Assembly: GCA_035446985.1 (NCBI GenBank)
Contig: DAOTGG010000021.1
Coordinates: forward strand, 1-17,952
Length of the DNA stretch: 17,952 nt
DNA from: JAQUSX01 sp035446985
GTDB taxonomy: Bacteria > Bacillota > Clostridia > Christensenellales > CAG-314
Reading direction: 5' to 3'
A program made the position numbers and the translations under genes. Each line of letters starts with the position of its first letter. Within the stretch, counting starts at the first letter, position 1. Shown here piece after piece: positions 1 to 8,114 of this stretch. A model generated the notes under the pieces. It worked only from the letters and a program-made list of their open reading frames with translations. It ran no database searches and was not told where the DNA came from.

Positions 1-440
1 ACCGCTCGGATTCCGACGCGTCGCATACGCCTATATTCCACCAAGTCGAAGGTTTGGTAGTGGACGAAGGCATTACCTTATCTGACCTTAAAGGCACTTT
101 GGAATATTTGGCAAAAAATATATTTGACAAAAAAACGCAGGTTCGTTTGCGTCCGTCGTATTTTCCGTTTACCGAGCCCAGCGTGGAAGTAGACCTTACT
201 TGCAGTAACTGCGGAGGAAAAGGCTGTAACGTATGCAAAGGCACGGGTTGGGTAGAAATTCTTGGCGCAGGCATGGTTCATCCGTTCGTTTTGGAAAACT
301 GCGGTATCGACAGCAGTAAATACAGCGCGTACGCTTTTGGTGTTGGCATGGAGCGTATGGCTATGATAAAATACGGCATACCCGATATCAGACTTTGTTA
401 CGAAAACGACATTCGCTTTTTAAAGCAGTTTAAGGATTAA
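1..440 (+). CDS. pheS: Phenylalanine--tRNA ligase alpha subunit, 3' fragment
   Basis: This is the C-terminal part of the alpha subunit of phenylalanyl-tRNA synthetase, the class II catalytic subunit that charges tRNA-Phe with phenylalanine as an alpha2beta2 complex with PheT in the cytosol. The gene is cut by the window edge. The reading frame is open from base 3, so the first visible residues read RSDSDASHTPIFHQVEGLVVD-like, the family's motif 2 region; the TTG at 54 is an internal codon and not the start. A Cys-rich insert (two CxxC pairs around GGKG, bases about 201-246) precedes GWVEILGAGMVHP, and motif 3 is seen in FGVGMERMAMIKYGI. The TAA stop at 438-440 is followed within a few bases by the ribosome binding site of pheT, so the two subunits are co-transcribed. 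The Cys-rich insert is, from memory, common in Bacillota PheS. Confidence 0.96.
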   Translation, partial: RSDSDASHTPIFHQVEGLVVDEGITLSDLKGTLEYLAKNIFDKKTQVRLRPSYFPFTEPSVEVDLTCSNCGGKGCNVCKGTGWVEILGAGMVHPFVLENCGIDSSKYSAYAFGVGMERMAMIKYGIPDIRLCYENDIRFLKQFKD

Positions 441-455
441 AGGGGGAGCGAAAAA

Positions 456-2831
456 ATGAAAGCTTTATTATCTTGGTTAAAAGACTATGTAGATATAGAT
501 GTAGATATTGTTACGTTATGCGCAAAACTCGTTTCCGCGGGCTTTGAAGTTGAAGAAGTGACTTATCTCGGCGAAAACTTGCGTAACGTAGTCGTCGGCA
601 AAATTGTAAAAATTGAAAAACACCCCGACGCCGACAGATTGAAAGTTTGTCAGGTCGATGTAGGTAAAGAGGTTTTGCAAATCGTAACCGGCGCGCCGAA
701 CGTGAACGAAGGCGACGTTGTTCCTGTTGCGTTGCACAAATCCGATCTTCCGTGCGGAAAACATATAGAAAAAGGCAAATTGCGCGGAGTGGAGTCGGTC
801 GGTATGCTTTGCGGCGGTGAAGAACTCGGCGCGACCGAAGATATTTACCCGGGAGCGAGTGTCGACGGAATATTGTTATTAACTAATAACGAAGTAATCG
901 GAACTGATATGAAAGAAGTTTTGGGTTACAACGATTATGTTTTGGACGTAAGTATTACGAGCAACCGCCCCGACTGCGGCAGCGTTTACGGACTGGCCCG
1001 CGAAGTGGCGGCGGCTTTGGGCAAAAAAGTAAAACCCGTTACGACCGACTACGTTTGCGACAGCAAATGTAAAACCGCTGATATGGTAAGCGCGAACGTG
1101 ATGGACAAGGACCTTTGCCCAAGCTACAATATGGCTGTGGTGACAGACGCAGTTATCGAGCAATCTCCGTTATGGATGAGACGCCGTCTGTATTTTTCGG
1201 GACACAGCTCTTTTAATAATTTTGTCGATATAACCAACTACGTTCTTACCGAACTCGGTCAGCCTATGCACGCATTCGACTACGACGAAATCAATGACAA
1301 AACGATAATAGTAAGACGCGCGAAAGCTAACGAAAAAATAACTTTGCTCGACAAAAAAGAATACGTTTTGGACGATAACACGCTCGTAATCGCAGACAAA
1401 ACCCGCGCGGTAGGACTTGCGGGCATTATGGGCGGAGAAAATTCGGGCATCAAAAACGAAACGAAAGCGGTGGCTTTTGAAGCGGCAAAATTCAACCGCG
1501 AAAATATTCGCCACAACAGCAAAAAGCTAAAAGTCCACAGCGATTCGTCCGCGCGTTTTGAAAAAGGCGTTGACGCTTATACTACAAAAATAGCTTTGGA
1601 TAGAGCATTGCATTTGGTGCAGGAACTTAATTGCGGCAAAATCGCGCAAGGCAAAATCCAAATCGAAGCGGCGTCCAAGCCAATGGTTCTGGAATTTCCG
1701 TTTGTGCGGATTAAACAGCTTTTGGGAGTGGAAGTGCCTGAAGAAAACGTCATAAAAATACTTGAAGATCTTAATATAAAAACGGTTATTAAAGACGGCG
1801 GTTTAACTTGTTATATACCGCAGTACCGTGAAGATATTACGCGCGATTGCGACATAATAGAAGAAATAATACGTCTTTACGGTTACGACAATATCGTTTC
1901 GACCATGCTGCCGACTGCCACGGTTACAAAAGGCGGAAAAACCGATACGATGATAATAATAGACAAAGTAAAACGTATTTTGTGCGGTTTTGGCTATCAG
2001 GAAGCGAAAACATATTCGTTCTACGGTAAGGCTTTGGTCAATAAAACTTTACTGGACCCCGACGCGGACAAAACCAACTATATTCCGCTCATAAACCCGC
2101 TGGGTGAAGAGCTGAGTTTGATGAGAGTCACGTTACTCCCAAGTTTATTGGAAGTAACTCAGACTAATCAATCAAAAGGTAACTACGAATTTAAATTATT
2201 CGAATATGCAAGGGTATATTTGTCAGATGAAGCCCAACTGACAAAATTACCGCAAGAAAAAGACACTTTGGCGATTGTGATAAGCGGACACGATTTTTAC
2301 ACGTTAAAATCCGATGTAATCCAAACTTTAAACGCTTTGGGTATTGAAATAAAATTGCATCGTTCCAACGAAAATATATTACATCCGGGTATCTCGGCGG
2401 ATATTTACGCAAACGGCGAAAAAATAGGATTTTTCGGTCAAATTCATCCAATAGTAGCGGAAAACTTTTCGCTTACAAACGTTTTTGCGGCTGAAATCGA
2501 TTTTGACAGAGTATTGCCGATGTATAATCCCGCGATAAAACTTAAACCTATACCAAAATTCCCCGCTATCGATAGAGATTTTGCTTTTGTAGTCGACGAC
2601 GCCGTTATGGCGGAGCAAATTATCGACATAATAAAATCGACTTGCCCGTTATGCGAAAGCTCAAAAGTTTTCGACGTTTATAAGGGTAATCAAATCGAGG
2701 CGGGCAAAAAAAGCGTGGCATTATCTGTAAGGTTCAGGGGTAATGAAACGCTGAAGGACGTTGATATCGATCCGCAAATAAACAAGTGTCTTAAAACTTT
2801 AAATGAAAAACTGGGCGCAAAATTAAGATAA
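456..2831 (+). CDS. pheT: Phenylalanine--tRNA ligase beta subunit
   Basis: This 791-residue protein has the usual length for the bacterial beta subunit, which partners PheS, binds tRNA-Phe and carries the editing site that hydrolyses Tyr-tRNA-Phe. Domains follow the family order: an N-terminal EMAP-type tRNA-binding domain (about 40-150, with VVVGKIVKIEKHPDADRLKV-type sequence), B3/B4 editing domain (about 205-390), B5 domain (about 405-475), the inactive class II-like core, and a C-terminal ferredoxin-fold anticodon-binding domain (about 698-791, beginning PKFPAIDRDFAFV). The ATG start at 456 is supported by a strong AGGGGGAG at 441-448. The gene starts 15 bases after pheS and its TAA overlaps the mutS2 ATG by one base (TAATG), which implies translational coupling in a pheS-pheT-mutS2 operon. 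No truncation or missing domain is visible. Confidence 0.97.
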   Translation: MKALLSWLKDYVDIDVDIVTLCAKLVSAGFEVEEVTYLGENLRNVVVGKIVKIEKHPDADRLKVCQVDVGKEVLQIVTGAPNVNEGDVVPVALHKSDLPCGKHIEKGKLRGVESVGMLCGGEELGATEDIYPGASVDGILLLTNNEVIGTDMKEVLGYNDYVLDVSITSNRPDCGSVYGLAREVAAALGKKVKPVTTDYVCDSKCKTADMVSANVMDKDLCPSYNMAVVTDAVIEQSPLWMRRRLYFSGHSSFNNFVDITNYVLTELGQPMHAFDYDEINDKTIIVRRAKANEKITLLDKKEYVLDDNTLVIADKTRAVGLAGIMGGENSGIKNETKAVAFEAAKFNRENIRHNSKKLKVHSDSSARFEKGVDAYTTKIALDRALHLVQELNCGKIAQGKIQIEAASKPMVLEFPFVRIKQLLGVEVPEENVIKILEDLNIKTVIKDGGLTCYIPQYREDITRDCDIIEEIIRLYGYDNIVSTMLPTATVTKGGKTDTMIIIDKVKRILCGFGYQEAKTYSFYGKALVNKTLLDPDADKTNYIPLINPLGEELSLMRVTLLPSLLEVTQTNQSKGNYEFKLFEYARVYLSDEAQLTKLPQEKDTLAIVISGHDFYTLKSDVIQTLNALGIEIKLHRSNENILHPGISADIYANGEKIGFFGQIHPIVAENFSLTNVFAAEIDFDRVLPMYNPAIKLKPIPKFPAIDRDFAFVVDDAVMAEQIIDIIKSTCPLCESSKVFDVYKGNQIEAGKKSVALSVRFRGNETLKDVDIDPQINKCLKTLNEKLGAKLR

Positions 2832-5191
2832 TGAATCAAAAAACGATACAAAAACTAGAATACAATACTGTTTTACAAAGGGTTTCAGAGTTTGCGGTGA
2901 GCCATACGGCAAAAGAAAAAGTCTTGGCTACCGTTCCGTCGGACGACGTAGATAATATAGAATATTTATTGAATCTGACGCAGGAAGCCCGCAGGTACGT
3001 AGATAACGCGATAATGCCCGACTTCAATTTTGACGATATTACCGAAGCGGCGCAAAAAGCCAGAATAGTGTCGACGCTATCTATGAAAGAACTACTTAGA
3101 GTTATGCGTCTGTTGCGGCTTTCAAGGGGAACCAAGGCTACTTTAATGAATTTTGCTTTGCTGCCCGAATGTATGATAAAGGACATTGCCGTAAATATTT
3201 ACGCAGACAAAGATCTTGAAGAAACGATAGATATTTCTATTATTTCCGAAGACGAAATGAGCGACCGAGCAAGCGACGAACTGGCATCAATAAGAAAAAA
3301 AATAAAAAAAGTTAATGCCGACATAAGAGAAAAACTCGCCAGTTATACAAAATCTAAGGCTATGGCTCCGTATCTGCAGGACGCAATAGTCACAATGCGC
3401 GGCGGACGGTATGTTATTCCCGTAAAGCAAGAGTACAAAGGGGCTGTTACTGGACTGGTACACGATCAATCCGCGAGCGGTTCGACCGTCTTTATAGAGC
3501 CTTTGGCGATAGTCAACCTTAATAACGAGCTGAAAACTCTGACAATGCAGGAAGCGGAAGAAATCGAGCGCATACTGCAGGAATTTACAAAAAAAGTTTC
3601 GGTTATTTCGGACAGGCTCATTAAAAACCAGGAAATTATATCCGACATTGACGTCGCTTTTTCAAAAGCCCGTTATTCTATCGAAGTAAGGGCCGTCAGA
3701 CCGCTTTTAAACGACAATGGATTTTGCAACATTATTAACGGACGGCATCCGCTACTTAATAAAGATAAAGTAGTGCCAGTTTCGGTCAATATTGGCAAAG
3801 ATTTTAACGTTATCGTCGTAACGGGCCCAAACACGGGCGGTAAAACTGTAACGCTGAAAACTATCGGGCTGTTTTGCCTTATGGCGTACGGCGGAATGTA
3901 CGTTCCCGCGTCGGAAGGCACCGTAATAGCTTTATATAAAGATATTTTTTGCGATATCGGCGACGAGCAAAGTATCGAGCAAAGCCTGAGCACTTTTTCC
4001 AGCCATATAAAAAATATAACTTATATACTTTCAAAAATTAACGAAAAAACTCTCGTGCTGTTAGACGAGCTTTGCGCGGGTACCGAACCCAACGAAGGCG
4101 CGGCTTTGGCTCTCGCTATAACCGAATATATGCGTAGAACAAAAACGAAAGCCGTTTTGACCACGCATTACAGTCTGTTGAAAGAATATTCGCTCGTAAC
4201 CGACGGGGTGGAAAACGCGTCGATGGAATTTAATCCCGACACGTTCGAGCCTACTTATCGCCTTGTTATGGGCGTGCCTGGCAGCAGTAACGCTATAGAA
4301 ATCGCAACGCGGCTTGGTCTTGACAAGCAGGTAATACAGCTTGCGCGCGAAAGACTTTCGTCGGAAAAAATCTCGTTTGAAAATATTTTGCAAAACGCCG
4401 AGCGTATACGCAAAGAATTTTTGGACAAAAAAGAAGAAGTCGAAAAAGAAAAAGAACAAATAAATCTCGAACTTGAAAAAGCCAAAGAAAAAAATAAAGT
4501 TTTATCCGAAGAGCGTGAAAAACTGCTGCGAAACTCAAAAATCGAAGCAAAACGCATAGTGACGGAAGCGCAGGAAGACGCAAAACTTATTTTGGACGAA
4601 CTAAAGCAAATAGTCGAACGGGCGAATTTAGACGAAAAAAGTCTTTTCGGAGCAAGAGCTACGGCTAAAAAACTTAAAGAAAAAGTTTACGATACCGAAA
4701 CGGAAGAGAGCGACATTTTTACGGGCGACAAAGTTGATGTTAGCAAAATAAAAGTCGGCAACAGCGTTTTTGTCGGTAAGCTCAACAGCGTCGCGGTAGT
4801 GGACAGCATTGCCCGAAATAATAAATTCAGAGTGAAATGCGGCAACGTGACCACAGTCGTGGACGGCGATGATTTATTCGAATACGCCGATGTGTCAGAT
4901 AAAACCAAAAAATTAAAAAGCGTTTCGACGCAGATACGAAAAGCCACCGCGCGCACGGAAATAAATTTGCTTGGCAAAACGGTCGCCGAAGCGATTACGG
5001 AAACGGACGCTTTTATTGACGAAGCTATACTAAACGGTCTAAGCGAAATCCGCATTATTCACGGTATCGGCACGGGAAAACTTCGCGCAGGACTGCACGA
5101 TCATTTTCGCTCGCACCCTAATGTGGCGGAATTTCGTCTCGGCGTTTTTGGCGAAGGCGAATCGGGCGTAACTATATTGACTTTAAAATAA
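2831..5191 (+). CDS. mutS2: Endonuclease MutS2
   Basis: MutS2 is a MutS paralogue that acts on branched DNA and, in Bacillota, also on stalled or collided ribosomes (also called RqcU), rather than in mismatch repair. The 786 residues match the family length. There is no mismatch-recognition domain; the order is clamp/lever helices, the ATPase core with Walker A GPNTGGKT (residues 332-339) and Walker B VLLDELCAGTEP, a Lys/Glu-rich coiled coil (about 505-640), a KOW-like beta domain (about 645-695) and a C-terminal Smr domain (about 710-786) with HGIGTGKLR at 744. The Smr LDLR motif is replaced by INLLG (711-715), so nuclease activity cannot be assumed; the Smr histidine motif is intact. The ATG overlaps the pheT stop, so translation is probably coupled. 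No convincing terminator follows. Confidence 0.95.
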   Translation: MNQKTIQKLEYNTVLQRVSEFAVSHTAKEKVLATVPSDDVDNIEYLLNLTQEARRYVDNAIMPDFNFDDITEAAQKARIVSTLSMKELLRVMRLLRLSRGTKATLMNFALLPECMIKDIAVNIYADKDLEETIDISIISEDEMSDRASDELASIRKKIKKVNADIREKLASYTKSKAMAPYLQDAIVTMRGGRYVIPVKQEYKGAVTGLVHDQSASGSTVFIEPLAIVNLNNELKTLTMQEAEEIERILQEFTKKVSVISDRLIKNQEIISDIDVAFSKARYSIEVRAVRPLLNDNGFCNIINGRHPLLNKDKVVPVSVNIGKDFNVIVVTGPNTGGKTVTLKTIGLFCLMAYGGMYVPASEGTVIALYKDIFCDIGDEQSIEQSLSTFSSHIKNITYILSKINEKTLVLLDELCAGTEPNEGAALALAITEYMRRTKTKAVLTTHYSLLKEYSLVTDGVENASMEFNPDTFEPTYRLVMGVPGSSNAIEIATRLGLDKQVIQLARERLSSEKISFENILQNAERIRKEFLDKKEEVEKEKEQINLELEKAKEKNKVLSEEREKLLRNSKIEAKRIVTEAQEDAKLILDELKQIVERANLDEKSLFGARATAKKLKEKVYDTETEESDIFTGDKVDVSKIKVGNSVFVGKLNSVAVVDSIARNNKFRVKCGNVTTVVDGDDLFEYADVSDKTKKLKSVSTQIRKATARTEINLLGKTVAEAITETDAFIDEAILNGLSEIRIIHGIGTGKLRAGLHDHFRSHPNVAEFRLGVFGEGESGVTILTLK

Positions 5192-5355
5192 ACAGCGAAA
5201 CTTTTTGACCTTAAAATAACACATTTTAAAGTGTTAGAAATTGTTTTATCGCGTCGAACTAAAAATTTAAGTATGATTCTTAATAAGGGAAAAGATATTG
5301 AATTTTAAATGTTTGAATTTTTGCTTTGATAATTAATCGGGAATTTTTAAAGCAA

Positions 5356-5403
5356 AAAAGAAAAATTAAAATTAAAAAATGAACGCTTGTAAATTTTTCT
5401 TTT
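5356..5403 (+). repeat. 12-bp A/T inverted repeat in the nifS leader
   Basis: Bases 5356-5367 (AAAAGAAAAATT) are the exact reverse complement of 5392-5403 (AATTTTTCTTTT), with a 24-base loop. Only one G-C pair is present, so the RNA stem would be weak. The U-rich 3' arm could make it a poor intrinsic terminator for mutS2, but this may also be chance in AT-rich DNA. Confidence 0.35.
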
Positions 5404-5418
5404 CTCAGTTAGTTTAAG

Positions 5419-5470
5419 TTTAGTCAACTTACCTTGATTTTGCTAATGATAAAAAGGTAAGTTGATTAAG
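5419..5470 (+). repeat. Long hairpin just upstream of nifS
   Basis: Bases 5424-5435 (TCAACTTACCTT) pair perfectly with 5454-5465 (AAGGTAAGTTGA) across an 18-base loop. Outward pairing continues with two G-U wobbles to a 17-bp stem, 5419-5435 with 5454-5470. No U-run follows on either strand, so it does not look like an intrinsic terminator. Its position 28 bases before the nifS ATG suggests a leader RNA structure or a dyad-symmetric operator; which one cannot be decided from sequence. Confidence 0.6.
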
Positions 5471-5498
5471 ACGGACATAGCAAACGGTGGTGGAATAA

Positions 5499-6626
5499 AT
5501 GATATATTATTTTGATAACGCGGCGACAACGAAAGTCGACGATGAAATTACAAAATTAATCGATAAATATAACGGCGAGAAATATTTTAATCCGTCGTCA
5601 TTGACTGCTTTTTCTCTTTCTGTTGCAAAAGATATTCAGTCCGCGAGAGAAAGTGTCGCGGGTGTTTTCGGTTGTAAAGCGGACGAAATTTATTTCACTT
5701 CAGGCGGCACGGAAAGCGACAATACCGCTATTTTAGGCAGTCTATCTAAACACACAGGCAATATCGTGACGACTGAGACCGAACATTCCGCTGTTTACAA
5801 AACCGTTAATTATCTAAAAAACAAAGGCTACGAAATCCGTTTTGCCGCCGTAAACTCAGACGGAAGCGTAAACGCTGAGAGCCTTATAAATAACGTTGAC
5901 GAAAACACTCTTTTGGTAGCCGTAATGCACGTTAATAACGAAACGGGCGCGATAAATAATATCGGCGAGCTTGTGAAAAAAGTTAAAAGCAAAAATCCAA
6001 AAACGCTTTTCTTTTCCGACGGCACTCAAGCGGCGGGAAAAATTAAAGTTAATTTAGCCAATTCAGGGGTTGACGCGTACGCTTTTTCGGGACACAAATT
6101 TCACGCTCCAAAAGGCATAGGCGGATTATATATCAAAAGTAACGCAAAAATATCACAGCTTCATTTTGGCGGAGGACAGGAAAAAGGATTCCGCTCGGGT
6201 ACTGAAAACGTGTCGGCCATTATCGCTATGAGCCAGGCGTTGAAAACGGCAAGCGACTTAATAAAAGAAAACAGCGAAAAATTTGCCGAATATAAAACGA
6301 TTTTATTAAAGGCTTTTGATACATTAGGCGATTATAAAATTATATGTTGTGACGGTTCTCCCGCAATTATGTCCGTCGCTTTTGAAAACATAAAATCACA
6401 GGTATTGTCTAATATTCTGGAGCAGGACGGCATAATCATTGGTCTCGGCTCGGCTTGCAGTTCGAAAAACAAACAAAACAGAATTATGACCGCAGCTGGA
6501 CTGGAAAGAAAATATATTGAAGGCGTCGTGCGTATTAGTTTTTCTAAATATAATACGACGGAAGAAACCGAGTTTTTAGCAAAAAAAATGACCGAACACA
6601 TAAAAATGCTTAGAGATTTGCAATAG
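5499..6626 (+). CDS. nifS: Cysteine desulfurase, NifS/IscS family (probable ThiI partner)
   Basis: This PLP enzyme removes sulfur from L-cysteine, giving alanine and a persulfide on its active-site cysteine that is passed to acceptor proteins. The 375 residues are slightly shorter than IscS. Family landmarks are the N-terminal YFDNAATTK, TETEH with the cofactor-stacking His96, SDGTQAAGK, the PLP-binding Lys200 in SGHKFHAPKG, and the catalytic Cys320 in GLGSACSS. The ATG at 5499 has a GGTGGTGG ribosome binding site. The next gene on the same strand is thiI, 121 bases downstream. In Bacillus subtilis a dedicated desulfurase (NifZ) is encoded beside thiI and feeds it sulfur, so the same job is inferred here. 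No iscU-like scaffold lies nearby, which weakens a general Fe-S cluster role but does not exclude it. Confidence 0.93.
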   Translation: MIYYFDNAATTKVDDEITKLIDKYNGEKYFNPSSLTAFSLSVAKDIQSARESVAGVFGCKADEIYFTSGGTESDNTAILGSLSKHTGNIVTTETEHSAVYKTVNYLKNKGYEIRFAAVNSDGSVNAESLINNVDENTLLVAVMHVNNETGAINNIGELVKKVKSKNPKTLFFSDGTQAAGKIKVNLANSGVDAYAFSGHKFHAPKGIGGLYIKSNAKISQLHFGGGQEKGFRSGTENVSAIIAMSQALKTASDLIKENSEKFAEYKTILLKAFDTLGDYKIICCDGSPAIMSVAFENIKSQVLSNILEQDGIIIGLGSACSSKNKQNRIMTAAGLERKYIEGVVRISFSKYNTTEETEFLAKKMTEHIKMLRDLQ

Positions 6627-6747
6627 AAAAAATATCTAAAAAATAAGAACAATTTTTTATCTGATTCTAATTGTGTGACAAATTAGTCGAAGACTGATAA
6701 CAAAATAAAGCTGATAGATTTTTAAGAAAAATTAAAGAGGTAAATAA

Positions 6748-7896
6748 ATGCGAGTAATAGTACTGAGATATTCCGAAATTCATTTAAAAGGGGCGAATAG
6801 AAGCTATTTTGAAAATATGCTTTTTTCTAATATAAAAACGGCTTTAAGCGGTTACGAATATACTTTGGAAAAATCCACGACAAGATATCTGATAAGGGCT
6901 TTTAACGAAGATAAAACGAACGAGCTTGTCGATAAATTAAAAAACGTTTTCGGCTTACACTCGCTGAGTTTGGCTAACGAAGTAAACTCAAATATCGACG
7001 AAATTACACAAGCGGCGTTATCTTATACAAAATCCGACGGCAGTTTTAAGGTCGTCACCAACCGCGCGGACAAAACTTTTCCTATGCGCTCAATGGACGT
7101 ATCGGCGGAAATCGGTGGAAGAATACTCAACGCTTGCAGCTATCTGACGGTCGACGTAAAAAATCCCGACTGGAATATAAACATAGATATTAGGGAAAAC
7201 GGCAAAACGCTTATTTACCGCGACGTTATAAAATGCGTTAACGGTATGCCCGTCGGAACAGGCGGAAAGGGTATTTTGCTTTTATCGGGCGGCATAGACA
7301 GCCCCGTTGCGGGCTATATGATGGCTAAAAGGGGTATGAGTATAAGAGCCTTGCATTTTCACAGCTACCCTTATACAAGCCAGTTGGCGAAAGACAAGGT
7401 CTTGCAACTAGCAGCTTTACTAAAAAAATATTCCATTCATATGACTGTGGATATTGTGTCTGTGACAAAAATTCAAACGGAAATTCACAAAAAATGCCCC
7501 GAAGAGTTTATGATAACTATTCTTCGCAGGTTTATGATGCGCATAGCCGAAAATATCGCAAAAGAAAAAGGTATCGGCGCGATCATCACAGGCGAAAGTC
7601 TTGGACAGGTGGCGAGTCAGACCTTAGAAAGTATTATTTCCACAAATTCCGTTGTGACGTTGCCAATGTTTCGTCCGTTGATAGGATTTGACAAGGATGA
7701 GATAATCGAAATAGCAAAACGCATCGGCACTTTTGAAACTTCAATATTGCCGTACGAAGACTGCTGCACGGTGTTTTTGCCAAAAAATCCCGTTACAAGA
7801 CCAAAACTCAAGATAGTGGAAAAGGTTGAAAGCGTATTGGATGTTGACGAACTGATTGCAGAAGCGTTGCAAAGCGTTGAGACGGTGGAGATATAA
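6748..7896 (+). CDS. thiI: tRNA 4-thiouridine synthase ThiI (no rhodanese domain)
   Basis: ThiI adenylates U8 of tRNAs and inserts sulfur to form s4U, a UV-sensing modification; in some bacteria it also supports thiazole synthesis. The 382 residues comprise an N-terminal ferredoxin-like domain (about 1-60), a THUMP RNA-binding domain (about 60-165) and a PP-loop ATP pyrophosphatase domain with SGGIDSP at 180-186. The conserved cysteine motif PYEDCCTVF places cysteines at 339 and 340, in the position of the catalytic cysteine of the family. The C-terminal rhodanese domain of the E. coli protein (482 residues) is absent, as in Bacillota ThiI; sulfur would come straight from the NifS-type protein encoded just upstream. 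The ATG at 6748 has AAAGAGG upstream. A strong bidirectional hairpin lies about 105 bases after the stop. Confidence 0.95.
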   Translation: MRVIVLRYSEIHLKGANRSYFENMLFSNIKTALSGYEYTLEKSTTRYLIRAFNEDKTNELVDKLKNVFGLHSLSLANEVNSNIDEITQAALSYTKSDGSFKVVTNRADKTFPMRSMDVSAEIGGRILNACSYLTVDVKNPDWNINIDIRENGKTLIYRDVIKCVNGMPVGTGGKGILLLSGGIDSPVAGYMMAKRGMSIRALHFHSYPYTSQLAKDKVLQLAALLKKYSIHMTVDIVSVTKIQTEIHKKCPEEFMITILRRFMMRIAENIAKEKGIGAIITGESLGQVASQTLESIISTNSVVTLPMFRPLIGFDKDEIIEIAKRIGTFETSILPYEDCCTVFLPKNPVTRPKLKIVEKVESVLDVDELIAEALQSVETVEI

Positions 7897-8001
7897 ACAT
7901 TTATCAAAAACTAATGAATATATGAGTAAATGAGCTTCAATTATGTAAGAAATAGTAGTATTTTTGAATAACTAAATCACGCATAGTATAATAAAAAACA
8001 T

Positions 8002-8042
8002 AAAAAATTGATTACTAAAATACAAATAGTAATCAATTTTTT
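8002..8042. terminator. Bidirectional intrinsic terminator between thiI and the PBP gene
   Basis: A perfect 16-bp stem pairs 8002-8017 with 8027-8042 around a 9-base loop. It begins with six A and ends with six T, so each strand gives a hairpin finishing in a U-run. It lies between two convergent genes (thiI on plus, the penicillin-binding protein on minus), the place expected for a shared terminator. The stem is AT-rich, with only three G-C pairs. Confidence 0.85.
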
Positions 8043-8114
8043 GTGTGTATTCAGAGGTTTTTACTTCTATTTAGCAAGTTACACCTATGGATTGGCAGAC
8101 AATAGCGCAAAATT

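Larger units (their letters stand above)
5192..5498. other. AT-rich intergenic leader between mutS2 and nifS
   Basis: This 307-base gap has no recognisable protein gene. It contains three inverted repeats: a weak 6-bp stem (5217-5222 with 5231-5236) soon after mutS2, an A/T stem at 5356-5403, and a long hairpin at 5419-5470. A short upstream reading frame (5379-5417, 12 codons, MNACKFFFSQLV) has no ribosome binding site. No strong -35/-10 pair was found; the best -10-like hexamer is GATAAT at 5328-5333 with a poor -35. The nifS ribosome binding site is GGTGGTGG at 5486-5493. Confidence 0.6.

Noticed and set aside
195..250. Cys-rich CxxC pair in PheS as a novel zinc domain
   Set aside because: This insert is, to my knowledge, widespread in PheS of Bacillota and is not new.
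4061..4583. Phe/Arg-rich minus-strand frames opposite mutS2
   Set aside because: They are shadows of the Lys/Glu-rich coiled-coil coding strand and lack start signals or recognisable domains.
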